A DNA stretch of 13,005 nt from Candidatus Bathyarchaeota archaeon (lineage in GTDB: Archaea; Thermoproteota; Bathyarchaeia; Bathyarchaeales; Bathyarchaeaceae). The notes below the pieces were generated by a model. It saw only the letters and a program-made list of their open reading frames with translations. It did no database searches and was not told where the DNA came from. Both the position numbers and the translations under genes were made by a program. Where the stretch lies: NCBI GenBank assembly GCA_023136395.1, contig JAGLRI010000020.1, positions 1 through 13,005 of the forward strand, given 5' to 3'. Shown piece after piece: positions 6,227 to 13,005 of this stretch (position 1 is its first letter; every line of letters begins with the position of its first letter).

Positions 6227-8470
6227 TTATAAGAGTCCTCCGAAGTGAAGTAAAAGAATTGCGAGTAAAACGATGCCGAGGAGAACTGCTGACATGTTAT
6301 AGGATAAAATCCCGGTATGAGTCTTCCTAAATTTTTTGGAAAGGTTAACCAAGTACGCAGCAAAATTGTAGTTGAAGGAGTCAAATCCCCTCAGCTCTAT
6401 GCGTGCGTAGGCCCATCGCGAAAATGATAGACCCAAGTCAGACAAATCCTGGAAAATTTCGTTGACGCCTTTTACACCTATGATGGATATTCCCTCCATT
6501 TCCACGTATCTGTAAGAGGCTTTAGAAAACCTGATAGTACCATAAACAATCTTGTGGTATAAAACATCCAAAGACATATCCAAATATCTATACATAATCT
6601 TAGAAAACCTGATAGTACCATAAACAATCTTGTGGTATAAAACATCCAAAGACATATCCAAATATCTATACATAATCTTAGAAAACCTGATAGTGCCGTA
6701 TGCTATTTTGTAATACAATGTATTAATGTAACATTGATTCCTAAGAAAAGTGTGAGCCTTCCCTAATAATCGATGTCTCTCAATCAATTTTGTAGGATCA
6801 CTCTTACGTGCCACATATATTCGGTATGCAGGATAGCCTCCTATTGCTAATGCTAACAAGGTTAGGATTGTACTTATTGAAGGAAGTATGTAAATCAAAA
6901 CGTCGAAAACGTCTTTTAAAAACATTTGATGTAAGAGTGGAAAGAAGAATCTGTTAAAGAAGGGAATTAGTAATGGTACTGAGAAATCTATTATCATCGT
7001 AACTACAAGCATGGCAACAAAGGAGATGCGCATTATGGATGGAATTTTTTTGGTCTTTCCCTCTTCAGGTTCTTGAGCCCCTTTTCCGAAAATAAAGCCC
7101 ATCATTCTAATGCCATAGAAGGCAGTGAACGCACCTGTAATTATTAACATAACGAATACTCCGTAGCCAGAAAATTGTAGTATTTGTTGCCCATTTCGGC
7201 TGGCTTCACCTGCAAGGTCTAAGGCTACTGTTTGAATCCAATTTGTACACCAAAAACCGCTCAGCGGCGGTAGGCTTATCATGGCAAGAACACCAACCTC
7301 CATACCTCTATGAGCGATCTTGTTTTTAATCCCCCCCATATAAGATAGGTCATCTGAGCTGACAACATAGGAAATGAACGCTGCGGTGAGAAAAAGTAGA
7401 CCTGATACGAATGCGTCAACCACTAGAAGAAATGTGCCAGCGAGGTATCCTGATGTTAAGTCGTTCATCAACCCTGCTAACCCTAGGGATGTCATCATGT
7501 AACCGATTGCACTTGAAATAGAGTATGCCAAGACATGCCAAATATTTCTTTGAGTCATGGCTATTAGTGCTCCTAAGAGAGCGCTGAATACTCCCATCCA
7601 TGTTACTGTCAAGAAGAAAAGAGTCAATTCACTATATCCTAAGGTTAATGCTTGGTGGAAGATCGGTAGAACCCTAGCCATAAGAAATGGTCCTGCCAAG
7701 CACTCTGTGAGAGCGCTGAAGGATGAGGGTGAAGCTGTTAGCATATTAGGTAACCATCCTTGCAAGGGAAATTGAGCGGACTTCCCTACAGCCCCACCGA
7801 ATAAAAGGAGAGTTGTAATTAGCATAAATCCTGATCTAGACAATTGTAGCATCCAGTTGGTTTGCTGTTGGAGATCTATATAGTTTAAAGTGCCGGAGTA
7901 GACATAGATGAGCAGAATTGATATTAAGAGTAAGATATCACCAACGCGAAGAATCATGAAAACCTTCAAACCTTGATGTGCTTTGTTTGGGTCCTTATGC
8001 CAGAAGGTGGTGAGAGCGACACAACATATCCCGACGATCTCCCAACCGAAAAACATGAGTAGAAGATTGTCCGCCATCACTAAAACAATGTATCCACCGA
8101 TGAAAAGCTGTATAAAAAACCAAAATCTGGTTAGACTAGATTCTCCACGCATGTATCCCACAGAGAAGAGGGTGACAAAAAGACCTATCACACTAACCAC
8201 GCAGGCCATTATCACGTTCAGCGGATCAACCAATACGCCTAACTCGAAAGGAGCCCATGAGATTCGCCAATCAATGATGTTCCCAGCAAGAACATCCGGG
8301 ATCATCGAAAGCGAGAATAGGGTGCACAGGCTAATAGACGCCACGGCTAGATGATCTCTGAACCTACGTGTACGTTGAACCGTGCCAAACAGTAGCATAA
8401 GCATAGATCCGATCATCGGAATAAGCCAACATAACCAAGGTGCATAGGGAAGCAATGGACAACTCTCCAC
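6227..8470 (-). CDS. nuoL: NuoL-like subunit with enlarged, repeat-bearing lateral helix
   Basis: The 747-residue protein is long for NuoL (usually about 610-670). It keeps the front half of the NuoL channel: Glu144 in FFGWEIVG, the Arg175/Asp178 pair in LRVGD, and Lys230 in VGKSAQFPLQGWLP. The rear half is altered: the TM8 His position is Glu256 (SALTEC), the HxxxK pair is Asp352/Ser356 (DAFVSGLLF), the DIKR loop reads NIWH, and the TM12 Lys is Thr409 (GFWCTNW). TM15 lies near 521-547. Residues 556-715 form the lateral-helix region, and the last helix is 723-745 after THTG. Three 26-residue repeats occupy 586-663. Start: GTG at 8470 gives the expected PWLCWLIPMIGSM N-terminus; an in-frame TAA at 8482-8480 excludes longer forms, and an out-of-frame ATG at 8472 is a decoy. 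A TATA-like CTTAAAAT about 24 bases upstream and no ribosome-binding site suggest a leaderless transcript. Confidence 0.95.
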   Translation of the reverse strand: MESCPLLPYAPWLCWLIPMIGSMLMLLFGTVQRTRRFRDHLAVASISLCTLFSLSMIPDVLAGNIIDWRISWAPFELGVLVDPLNVIMACVVSVIGLFVTLFSVGYMRGESSLTRFWFFIQLFIGGYIVLVMADNLLLMFFGWEIVGICCVALTTFWHKDPNKAHQGLKVFMILRVGDILLLISILLIYVYSGTLNYIDLQQQTNWMLQLSRSGFMLITTLLLFGGAVGKSAQFPLQGWLPNMLTASPSSFSALTECLAGPFLMARVLPIFHQALTLGYSELTLFFLTVTWMGVFSALLGALIAMTQRNIWHVLAYSISSAIGYMMTSLGLAGLMNDLTSGYLAGTFLLVVDAFVSGLLFLTAAFISYVVSSDDLSYMGGIKNKIAHRGMEVGVLAMISLPPLSGFWCTNWIQTVALDLAGEASRNGQQILQFSGYGVFVMLIITGAFTAFYGIRMMGFIFGKGAQEPEEGKTKKIPSIMRISFVAMLVVTMIIDFSVPLLIPFFNRFFFPLLHQMFLKDVFDVLIYILPSISTILTLLALAIGGYPAYRIYVARKSDPTKLIERHRLLGKAHTFLRNQCYINTLYYKIAYGTIRFSKIMYRYLDMSLDVLYHKIVYGTIRFSKIMYRYLDMSLDVLYHKIVYGTIRFSKASYRYVEMEGISIIGVKGVNEIFQDLSDLGLSFSRWAYARIELRGFDSFNYNFAAYLVNLSKKFRKTHTGILSYNMSAVLLGIVLLAILLLHFGGLL
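6522..6694 (-). repeat. 78-bp in-frame tandem repeat inside the NuoL-like gene
   Basis: Units 6523-6600 and 6601-6678 are identical base for base, and identity continues about 16 bases into a diverged third unit. The repeat adds 26 residues per copy. Protein copies lie at residues 586-611, 612-637 and 638-663; they start YYKIAYGTIRFSK, YHKIVYGTIRFSK and YHKIVYGTIRFSK, and the third changes after FSK. DNA identity with an older diverged copy beside it indicates a recent duplication on top of an earlier one. Confidence 0.9.
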
Positions 8471-8490
8471 ATTGAGCTGTTAGAAAGATG

Positions 8491-8498
8491 ATTTTAAG
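8491..8498 (-). promoter_or_regulatory. TATA-like box for the NuoL-like gene
   Basis: CTTAAAAT on the leftward strand is centred about 24 bases before GTG 8470, compatible with transcription starting at or near the start codon. It lies in the 86-base gap after the permease cluster, suggesting the NuoL-NuoM pair can be transcribed on its own. Confidence 0.3.
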
Positions 8499-8556
8499 CT
8501 TGTATTTGAGTGTTATCTCATCATTGATCTTTCTTTATTTTCAAAGTTTTCAAAGG

Positions 8557-8871
8557 CTACTCTTTTGCCAGCAATATTAGTCCGCAAAATGTGTTTATCG
8601 CTCCGAGAAAGCCTAAAATGCCGGTAAATAGGGGGTTAGAAAATAAGAACTTGGCAGAGGTTAGGATGCTGTATACAGAGAGAGCTGAAAACAAGGCGCC
8701 AACCATAATCATTAAGCTGGATAAGCGTTTGCCTATCTTCTGAGATACTTTGAAATCGCTTAATGCTTCAATTCCAGTGGTGTCTTTGAGAAGTGCTTCA
8801 TCTTTGGGTGTAAAGGTGGGTGTGTCAACCTTGATCTCCCTTCTTTTTTTTCTTTTCGGCATTTCGTCCAC
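8557..8871 (-). CDS. Small two-helix membrane protein A
   Basis: The product is 104 residues with a basic, Pro/Thr-rich cytoplasmic head (PKRKKRREIKVDTPTFTPKD) and two hydrophobic helices near 50-71 and 80-101. The second helix contains G-x2-N-x2-C-G-L-x-L, a pattern shared with two other small proteins upstream in this cluster. The listed start is GTG 8871, 24 bases after the permease stop; ATG 8862, three codons in, is equally plausible and gives MPKRKKRR. It is last in the leftward permease cluster. No family recognised. It may modulate or assemble with the permease, which is inference from position only. Confidence 0.75.
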   Translation of the reverse strand: MDEMPKRKKRREIKVDTPTFTPKDEALLKDTTGIEALSDFKVSQKIGKRLSSLMIMVGALFSALSVYSILTSAKFLFSNPLFTGILGFLGAINTFCGLILLAKE

Positions 8872-8895
8872 AGCTAAATGCTAGAATGGATATGG

Positions 8896-10395
8896 TTAAA
8901 AAATCTTGGGTGTGCGCGCACTAATATTCAAGATGCCTGCCAGAATGGAGACTATGCAGACCAAAATCAGGACGTAAAGAGGAATACTGGGGATAATAAG
9001 CGGCACGAATTCTGTATCAAACAGATAAGCCCACAGCCCCGCAAAGACTCCTATGCTCAAGCTAATCCCGCCCACAGCGACCCGTAGACGGTGACGTCCT
9101 ATCATCCTAAGATGATACGTTATAAGGGCTAATGCCACTAACCCGAGACCCGACATAAGTCCGCTTACAGCGTTAACGTCCCCTAAGAATATTGGAAATA
9201 CGAGGAGCACCATGGACATAACAAATCCAGCAACAGGAGTGAGAGGGTACAAGGGAGTCTTAAAAGGTCTCTTCAGATACGGCCTTTTTTCTCTGAGCTT
9301 CAGAAGAGAGAGGTTAATTAAGGCAAACACCAAAATAGACCCGAAACTCCCCGCGTAAGCAAGGAACTCTATAGGTCCGATCACACTCAAGAACACTATT
9401 AAAAGCGAGCCAGCGATAATCGCAACGTAAGGAGTTCCAAAACGTTTATGAACCGATAACAAGATTTTGGGCAAGTATCCGTCTCGACTCATCCCACGAG
9501 CGATACTTGATTGAACAGCTATAGATGTCCCTAGAGCGGATATACTTGCTACCATTCCAGCGATTGCGAATAAGACGCCTCCGGGTAAGCCCATAATTTT
9601 TTCAGCTGCAAAGTTAAGTAGCGGTGATCCAACATCTTCGTGCGAAATGACTCCTACGGTAACATAGGCAATGCTGAAGTAGAGAGGTATCACCAACAAT
9701 GCAGACAAAAGAATTCCTTTAGGAACGTTTTTATCCGGATTTTTTATTTGAGAAGCACCCGCCACAATTGCTCTCATTCCGAAAAACATGGGAAACATGT
9801 ACGCAGTCGCTGAAAATACTCCTAACAAACCTTCGTGCAGAGGTTTTGGAAGCACTTCAATTGGAGTCAGTCCATGCCAAAATCCACTTACGAGAAAAAA
9901 AGCGAATATAGCTAAGAATGAAATAACTATTATAGTTCCGATTTTTTTAACTCCTATTACATCTAATGCCACTAGAATGACAATCACAATTATGGCGATC
10001 AATGGCATTTGAGCTGAGACAAAAACTTCAACTGCTGGGGCAACTTTTGAAAAGAGATATAAAAGTTGCTTAGCGAAGGCCAAGGCCGCTAATGCCGCTC
10101 CGGCCACACTAGCAAGCCACCGTAGACAGCCGGATATGAAGGCGACGAATCCACCGTACGCTACCTTTATATATGTGTATTCGCCACCAATTTCGGGGAT
10201 AGCTGCACAGAGTTCACTATAACTTAACATGATCAACGTGTTTATTAGCCCGCCCAATAAGAGTGCTAAGACTATACCTGACTTGGCTAAATTGAAATAA
10301 GCGTGATCCAACAGCACAAAAATCTCGAATCCTATTGCTCCACTTAACCCCAGCATTACTGCGTCGAAAAGTCCGAGCTCCCTTTTCATCTTCAA
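8896..10395 (-). CDS. APC-family amino acid permease
   Basis: The 499-residue protein with about 12 membrane helices belongs to the amino acid-polyamine-organocation superfamily, which imports or exchanges amino acids or polyamines across the cytoplasmic membrane. The first helix reads LFDAVMLGLSGAIGFEIF, the family's broken TM1. TM2 and its loop read LSYSELCAAIPEIGGEYTYIK, the usual conserved block. TM6 includes YMFPMFFGMRAIVAGASQIKNPDKNVPKG. A SIAVQSSIARGMSRDGYLPK segment matches the family's central loop. The TM1 motif is normally GxGIF-like, and here GFEIF places Glu in the unwound substrate site. Start: GGAGG (10406-10410) lies 10 bases before TTG 10395 and 16 before ATG 10389, favouring TTG. 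It sits 17 bases after one small membrane gene and 24 before another. Substrate not assignable. Confidence 0.92.
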   Translation of the reverse strand: MKMKRELGLFDAVMLGLSGAIGFEIFVLLDHAYFNLAKSGIVLALLLGGLINTLIMLSYSELCAAIPEIGGEYTYIKVAYGGFVAFISGCLRWLASVAGAALAALAFAKQLLYLFSKVAPAVEVFVSAQMPLIAIIVIVILVALDVIGVKKIGTIIVISFLAIFAFFLVSGFWHGLTPIEVLPKPLHEGLLGVFSATAYMFPMFFGMRAIVAGASQIKNPDKNVPKGILLSALLVIPLYFSIAYVTVGVISHEDVGSPLLNFAAEKIMGLPGGVLFAIAGMVASISALGTSIAVQSSIARGMSRDGYLPKILLSVHKRFGTPYVAIIAGSLLIVFLSVIGPIEFLAYAGSFGSILVFALINLSLLKLREKRPYLKRPFKTPLYPLTPVAGFVMSMVLLVFPIFLGDVNAVSGLMSGLGLVALALITYHLRMIGRHRLRVAVGGISLSIGVFAGLWAYLFDTEFVPLIIPSIPLYVLILVCIVSILAGILNISARTPKIF

Positions 10396-10405
10396 TTATT
10401 GCAAT

Positions 10406-10410
10406 CCTCC
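10406..10410 (-). promoter_or_regulatory. Shine-Dalgarno GGAGG for the permease
   Basis: GGAGG on the leftward strand sits in the 17-base gap after the preceding small gene. Its distance of 10 bases to TTG 10395 against 16 to ATG 10389 decides in favour of the TTG start, which adds two residues. Confidence 0.5.
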
Positions 10411-10412
10411 AT

Positions 10413-10610
10413 TTATGGAGACGGTCTTTCAGTAAGAAGAAATAATCCACTTATGATTGAGAAAAAGCCGAAAACGATAAGAATAAACAGTTGGAGAGGA
10501 AAGTCGAAGAAAAGTATATAAGCGAAGACGACCGCAAACACTCCAATTGCACCCTGTGCTATTCCAACAATCACTGCAAGGATCCTTCTAGTTCTCATAT
10601 AAATCCTCAC
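10413..10610 (-). CDS. Small two-helix membrane protein B
   Basis: The product is at most 65 residues: a basic N-terminus (MRTRR), a first helix near 10-34 and a second near 39-60, ending TERPSP. The second helix has G-x2-S-x2-S-G-L-x-L, the pattern also seen in the proteins at 8557-8871 and 10607-10876. GTG 10610 overlaps the upstream TGA by four bases. The internal ATG 10598, preceded by GGTGAG about 7-8 bases away, is the likelier start and gives 61 residues. It is translationally coupled to its upstream neighbour and followed closely by the permease. No named family recognised. Confidence 0.7.
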   Translation of the reverse strand: MRIYMRTRRILAVIVGIAQGAIGVFAVVFAYILFFDFPLQLFILIVFGFFSIISGLFLLTERPSP

Positions 10611-10876
10611 CGCCTAAGTATGAAGCCTGATCCTGCGTCAAGTACCCCAATTACTAACAATATTCCTAAAATTAAAATTCGATATCCCTCACTCTCTAAC
10701 GTTCCTTCAAATGCACTAATGTCGATAACGCCGAAAAAAGTTAAGGTAAATACCCCCAACATTATGATCCCTATAAAAATTAAGAAGCCGCCTATGGCTA
10801 CAGCAACTTTACTAAGCCTTCGCGAGCTCACGGTCAATGCTCCCTCAGCTATCCCTCTGATGTTATTTTTAAACAT
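10607..10876 (-). CDS. Small two-helix membrane protein C
   Basis: The product is 89 residues. A short amphipathic N-terminus (MFKNNIRGIAEGALTVSSRR) is followed by helix 1 near 24-50, a polar loop DISAFEGTLESEGY, and helix 2 near 65-87 ending FILRR. Helix 2 carries G-x2-D-x2-S-G-F-x-L, matching the two other small proteins of the cluster. It is first in the leftward cluster and its stop overlaps the next frame. ATG 10876 has no ribosome-binding site but has a TATA-like element about 25 bases upstream. Function unknown. Confidence 0.75.
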   Translation of the reverse strand: MFKNNIRGIAEGALTVSSRRLSKVAVAIGGFLIFIGIIMLGVFTLTFFGVIDISAFEGTLESEGYRILILGILLVIGVLDAGSGFILRR

Positions 10877-10896
10877 TTATATATCTACTCAATCCC

Positions 10897-10906
10897 GTTT
10901 AAATTC
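10897..10906 (-). promoter_or_regulatory. TATA-like box for the permease cluster
   Basis: GAATTTAAAC on the leftward strand is centred about 25 bases before ATG 10876, the geometry of a leaderless archaeal promoter. A second AT-rich string (AGATATATAA, 10877-10886) touches the start codon and is too close to act as its TATA box. Confidence 0.4.
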
Positions 10907-10966
10907 GCTTCTAGGTTTACAAATGATTTAAGAAGAATTAGATTGGCGAAATTTCTGAGAAGAAAA

Positions 10967-11107
10967 TTATTCCCAGCGAAGTTTTTTAGTCTGGTTTAGG
11001 TTATGCAAGACTAATTGGTAACTTTTCAACGTCGCTACAAAAATGTCTGTGTCTAGCAGGAAGAGTGTTAAAAAGAAGATTAATATTGCGAAGATAATTT
11101 CTGGCAT
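10967..11107 (-). CDS. Possible 46-residue single-helix membrane peptide
   Basis: The leftward frame from ATG 11107 to TAA 10967 encodes a peptide with one strong hydrophobic stretch (IIFAILIFFLTLFLLDTDIF, residues 4-23) and a polar, basic tail ending KKLRWE. A GGGG lies 8 bases before the ATG, a weak ribosome-binding candidate. It is upstream of and in the same direction as three other small membrane proteins, but lacks their two-helix pattern. Short length leaves a real chance that it is not a gene. Confidence 0.3.
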   Translation of the reverse strand: MPEIIFAILIFFLTLFLLDTDIFVATLKSYQLVLHNLNQTKKLRWE

Positions 11108-11323
11108 GGATTAAATTCCCCGTGTTTATCCAAAGCGTTTTACCAATAAGTCAATTTGTATTGAAGAAAAGCATTATTAACACAGTAACATACTTCAACA
11201 TATTAAAACCGTTTAGTCAATGAGTTGGGTTTCAAATTAAAATATAGTAATAGTTAAAATTCAGGGAGTTAAAAATGAAAAATTCATATCAATCTATAGA
11301 AATTGAAAGAAAAAGATGTGTAC

Positions 11324-11333
11324 GCAAATAAAT
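11324..11333 (+). promoter_or_regulatory. TATA-like box for the DUF371 gene
   Basis: CAAATAAATA is centred about 28 bases before ATG 11357. The bases just before the ATG contain no Shine-Dalgarno sequence, which is consistent with a leaderless transcript. Confidence 0.4.
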
Positions 11334-11356
11334 AAAAAAAGAAGAAAATAATAATC

Positions 11357-11803
11357 ATGAATTTGACAGTTAAAAAGAAGATTTCCGAAATTGTCATTGC
11401 TTTCGGGCATGAGAAGATTCTTTCAACCCACAAAACTACATTTGAAATCACGAAGGAAATCGAGCTTACGGAGCGTGGCGACTGCATAATTGCTACGGGT
11501 TCAACGAAAGGTGCTGCAGATTTATCTCAAAAATTTAAGCAAGCGGCAAAGAGAGAGGGAGCACATATAACGGTAATAATTGAATCTGGAGGAGTGAGGG
11601 AAGTTGTTAAAGCAGAGGGAAGTCAGCAACTGTTGTTTTCCCATCCCAATGATCTTGTAGTAAGGAAGAGCGATTACGTTTGCAACCGAACAATAGCGAT
11701 AAGAGCAGATAAGGCTGCTAAAGATATTTCGAGAAAGCTTGTTAGAAATATGATGAATCCGCATCAAGAAATCAAAATAATGTTCTCAGTAGAAAGTTAT
11801 TGA
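11357..11803 (+). CDS. DUF371 family protein
   Basis: The 148-residue soluble protein has no signal peptide or membrane helix and matches the archaeal family DUF371 along its full length. Visible family blocks are AFGHEKILSTHKTTFEITKE (about 15-34), GDCIIATGSTKGA (41-53), the LVVRKSDYVCNRTIAIRADK segment (about 100-119) and KAAKDISRKLVRNM near the end. The repeated RKS, CNRT and ADKAA elements are typical conserved positions. The biochemical function of the family is not known to me. It stands alone, divergent from the permease cluster and convergent with the amidohydrolase. Confidence 0.92.
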   Translation: MNLTVKKKISEIVIAFGHEKILSTHKTTFEITKEIELTERGDCIIATGSTKGAADLSQKFKQAAKREGAHITVIIESGGVREVVKAEGSQQLLFSHPNDLVVRKSDYVCNRTIAIRADKAAKDISRKLVRNMMNPHQEIKIMFSVESY

Positions 11804-11997
11804 ATTTATTGTTATAAACATGTTGAAGAGATAAGGAAGATTGAAGAAGTATTCCGCTAAAATCAAAACTAAATCCGTGATGCATGCATCGCATTGTATA
11901 CAGAATTGAGCTCCAACTGAAAATCAGAATAACATATGTAAGAATGCAACGAAGCATATTTAATTTAAAAAAAAAGGAAAAAAGGGGAGATTTTTGT
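11804..11997. other. Convergent intergenic region
   Basis: This is 194 bases between the ends of two convergent genes. Apart from the leftward poly-T terminator, no gene or repeat is seen. Confidence 0.5.
11967..11983 (-). terminator. Poly-T terminator of the amidohydrolase gene
   Basis: Read leftward, two T-runs (six and nine bases, separated by CC) follow the TAA at 11998 within about 15-30 bases. Archaeal RNA polymerase commonly terminates at such U-rich tracts without a hairpin. Confidence 0.6.
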
Positions 11998-13005
11998 TTA
12001 TTCTGGTTTGTCTTTATAGTCTCTTGTGAAATATGGCTGTGGTGTGTCTGGGTTTTGAATTTGTTCTGCGGGTAAGAACGGTATGCTTTCCTCCCAGTGA
12101 ATACCGTTGAGGTCGGGTCTTCCACACGGGAACATTCTTGGATGGGGTACTGGTAACTTGAATATCTTAGCTGCATTTCCACCCAGAATAAGGTTGAGTT
12201 CATCTTGGGTCGCAAGATTCAAGTCTCTAAGTTTATGTGTCTGGTAGAGGGACCAACCCCACCAGTCGGTTTGGTACCTGGGTACTATTGGAAAACGGCG
12301 TGTTGTAGTGCCGTGTGATCCACTCGAAGCTAGGTACTTCGCGCCCAAACGGGTAAAGTGGTATTGAGGACAGTTGCCATAGTCACATCCGCTCCAGATG
12401 AGTTGGGTTGCTCCAATGTTTGGGTTCTTCAGCGCAATCTCATAGTATTCAGCTGGCCAACAACCAGTCTCTAAATAAACGTTTCCGCTTCCTGAGACAC
12501 TGCATGCTTTTCGTATAAGATCTGGTCCCATAACGAATCCCGAACCAGAATATCCACCGTGCATAAGATCAATATTCACATCACGGTATTCCCCAGAAAT
12601 TTTACGGAGTACTGCATATCCTGCGTCGCTCCCTGCACCCCAGTCACTTCCATCATATTGGTGAAAACATAAAACAACATCGTATTTAGCGGCGAGATCA
12701 GCTAATGCACGCACCTCATCCAAACGTTCCCTGAAAGTATATATTTTATCCTTAGCAAAATTTCTAGGTAAGAATTCACCAATGCCTACGAACTTACCGG
12801 TCTTTAGAGCGGCATCAACCTCTTCGCAAGCTGCCTCTAAAGTCCATTCAGCCTCACCTCGCGCTGTTTTCAGCCTTAATGTTTGGTCGCTGCAACACGC
12901 ACGGAACTTATCGGGATATTTATCCACCAACATAGCCTGCATCTCATTAAGTGTGCCAGGCCAACTTGGTAAAAGAATACCCATATCTACTCCATATCGT
13001 TCCAT
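11998..13005 (-). CDS. Amidohydrolase_2-type metal-dependent hydrolase (N-terminus cut)
   Basis: The 335 visible residues form a TIM-barrel hydrolase or decarboxylase-like enzyme of the amidohydrolase_2 group. Family features are the barrel strands with GIGEF (Glu77), VVLCFHQ (His115), NIDLMHGG (His149), NVYLETGCWP, and IWSGCDYG (Asp208, the usual metal or catalytic Asp position), then the closing GGNAAKIFKL near 275-284. The N-terminal HxH metal motif normally precedes a DRYGVDxxxLLP-like segment. Here the frame begins with MERYGVDMGILLP at the window edge, so the true start almost certainly lies beyond 13005. A Pro-rich C-terminal extension of about 50 residues (287-335) follows the barrel. 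Substrate unknown. A leftward poly-T tract follows the stop. Confidence 0.88.
   Translation of the reverse strand: MERYGVDMGILLPSWPGTLNEMQAMLVDKYPDKFRACCSDQTLRLKTARGEAEWTLEAACEEVDAALKTGKFVGIGEFLPRNFAKDKIYTFRERLDEVRALADLAAKYDVVLCFHQYDGSDWGAGSDAGYAVLRKISGEYRDVNIDLMHGGYSGSGFVMGPDLIRKACSVSGSGNVYLETGCWPAEYYEIALKNPNIGATQLIWSGCDYGNCPQYHFTRLGAKYLASSGSHGTTTRRFPIVPRYQTDWWGWSLYQTHKLRDLNLATQDELNLILGGNAAKIFKLPVPHPRMFPCGRPDLNGIHWEESIPFLPAEQIQNPDTPQPYFTRDYKDKPE

Larger units (their letters stand above)
10877..11356. other. 480-base divergent intergenic region
   Basis: The region separates the leftward permease cluster from the rightward DUF371 gene and contains both their TATA-like elements at its ends. 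It is strongly AT-rich. The only coding candidate seen is a 46-residue leftward membrane peptide (10967-11107). No tRNA-like cloverleaf, CRISPR-like array or long repeat was seen. Confidence 0.5.

Noticed and set aside
6523..6694. CRISPR-like array
   Set aside because: The repeats are head-to-tail, without spacers, and in frame within a coding sequence.
7416..8354. Rightward and leftward open frames within the NuoL-like gene
   Set aside because: They overlap the well-supported NuoL frame and have atypical composition.
10491..10931. Rightward 146-residue frame across the two small membrane genes
   Set aside because: It is antisense to two coupled small genes with consistent helix patterns; its Ser/Pro/Lys-rich translation looks like a reverse-strand artefact.
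11042..11113. Rightward 23-residue frame starting MSVSSRKSVKKK
   Set aside because: Too short, and it lies opposite a better membrane-peptide candidate; no ribosome-binding site.
11522..12215. Leftward and rightward frames overlapping the DUF371 and amidohydrolase genes
   Set aside because: Both strands are occupied by strongly matching families; the overlaps lack start signals and domains.

Overview
The window is most likely archaeal. One gene belongs to DUF371, a family known from archaea. Several genes have AT-rich TATA-like elements about 25 bases before their start codons with no ribosome-binding site, as expected for leaderless archaeal mRNAs. The dominant content is antiporter-like (complex I / Fpo / Mrp / Mbh family) membrane subunits. 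A Thermoproteota lineage such as Bathyarchaeia would fit, but that placement is inference from gene style only.

Layout: positions 1-3542 carry three rightward genes: a 5'-truncated NuoM/NuoN-type subunit, a 133-residue protein that resembles only the C-terminal end of NuoL, and a second NuoM-type subunit lacking the conserved TM8 lysine. Positions 3543-4732 are a low-density stretch with a leftward coiled-coil protein and a rightward broken DUF998 membrane gene. Positions 4733-8470 hold a leftward pair, NuoL-like then NuoM-like, 12 bases apart. Positions 8557-10876 hold a compact leftward cluster: two small two-helix membrane proteins, an APC-family amino acid permease, and a third small two-helix protein. 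Positions 10877-11356 are mostly non-coding with one possible 46-residue membrane peptide. A rightward DUF371 gene and a leftward amidohydrolase, cut by the window edge, close the window.

The four large antiporter-type proteins plus the NuoL tail would form the ion-pumping membrane arm of one or more energy-converting complexes. No hydrophilic Nuo/Fpo/hydrogenase subunit lies inside the window, so the electron donor cannot be told from it. The most unusual feature is the NuoL-like protein. It is 747 residues, its lateral-helix region contains 26-residue tandem repeats (two copies identical at the DNA level), and it has lost several charged residues of the second half-channel while keeping those of the first. 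A free-standing NuoL tail and a TM8-lysine-less NuoM in the same neighbourhood suggest a remodelled membrane arm. The second noteworthy feature is the trio of small membrane proteins around the permease, which share a motif in their last helix and look like divergent paralogues.
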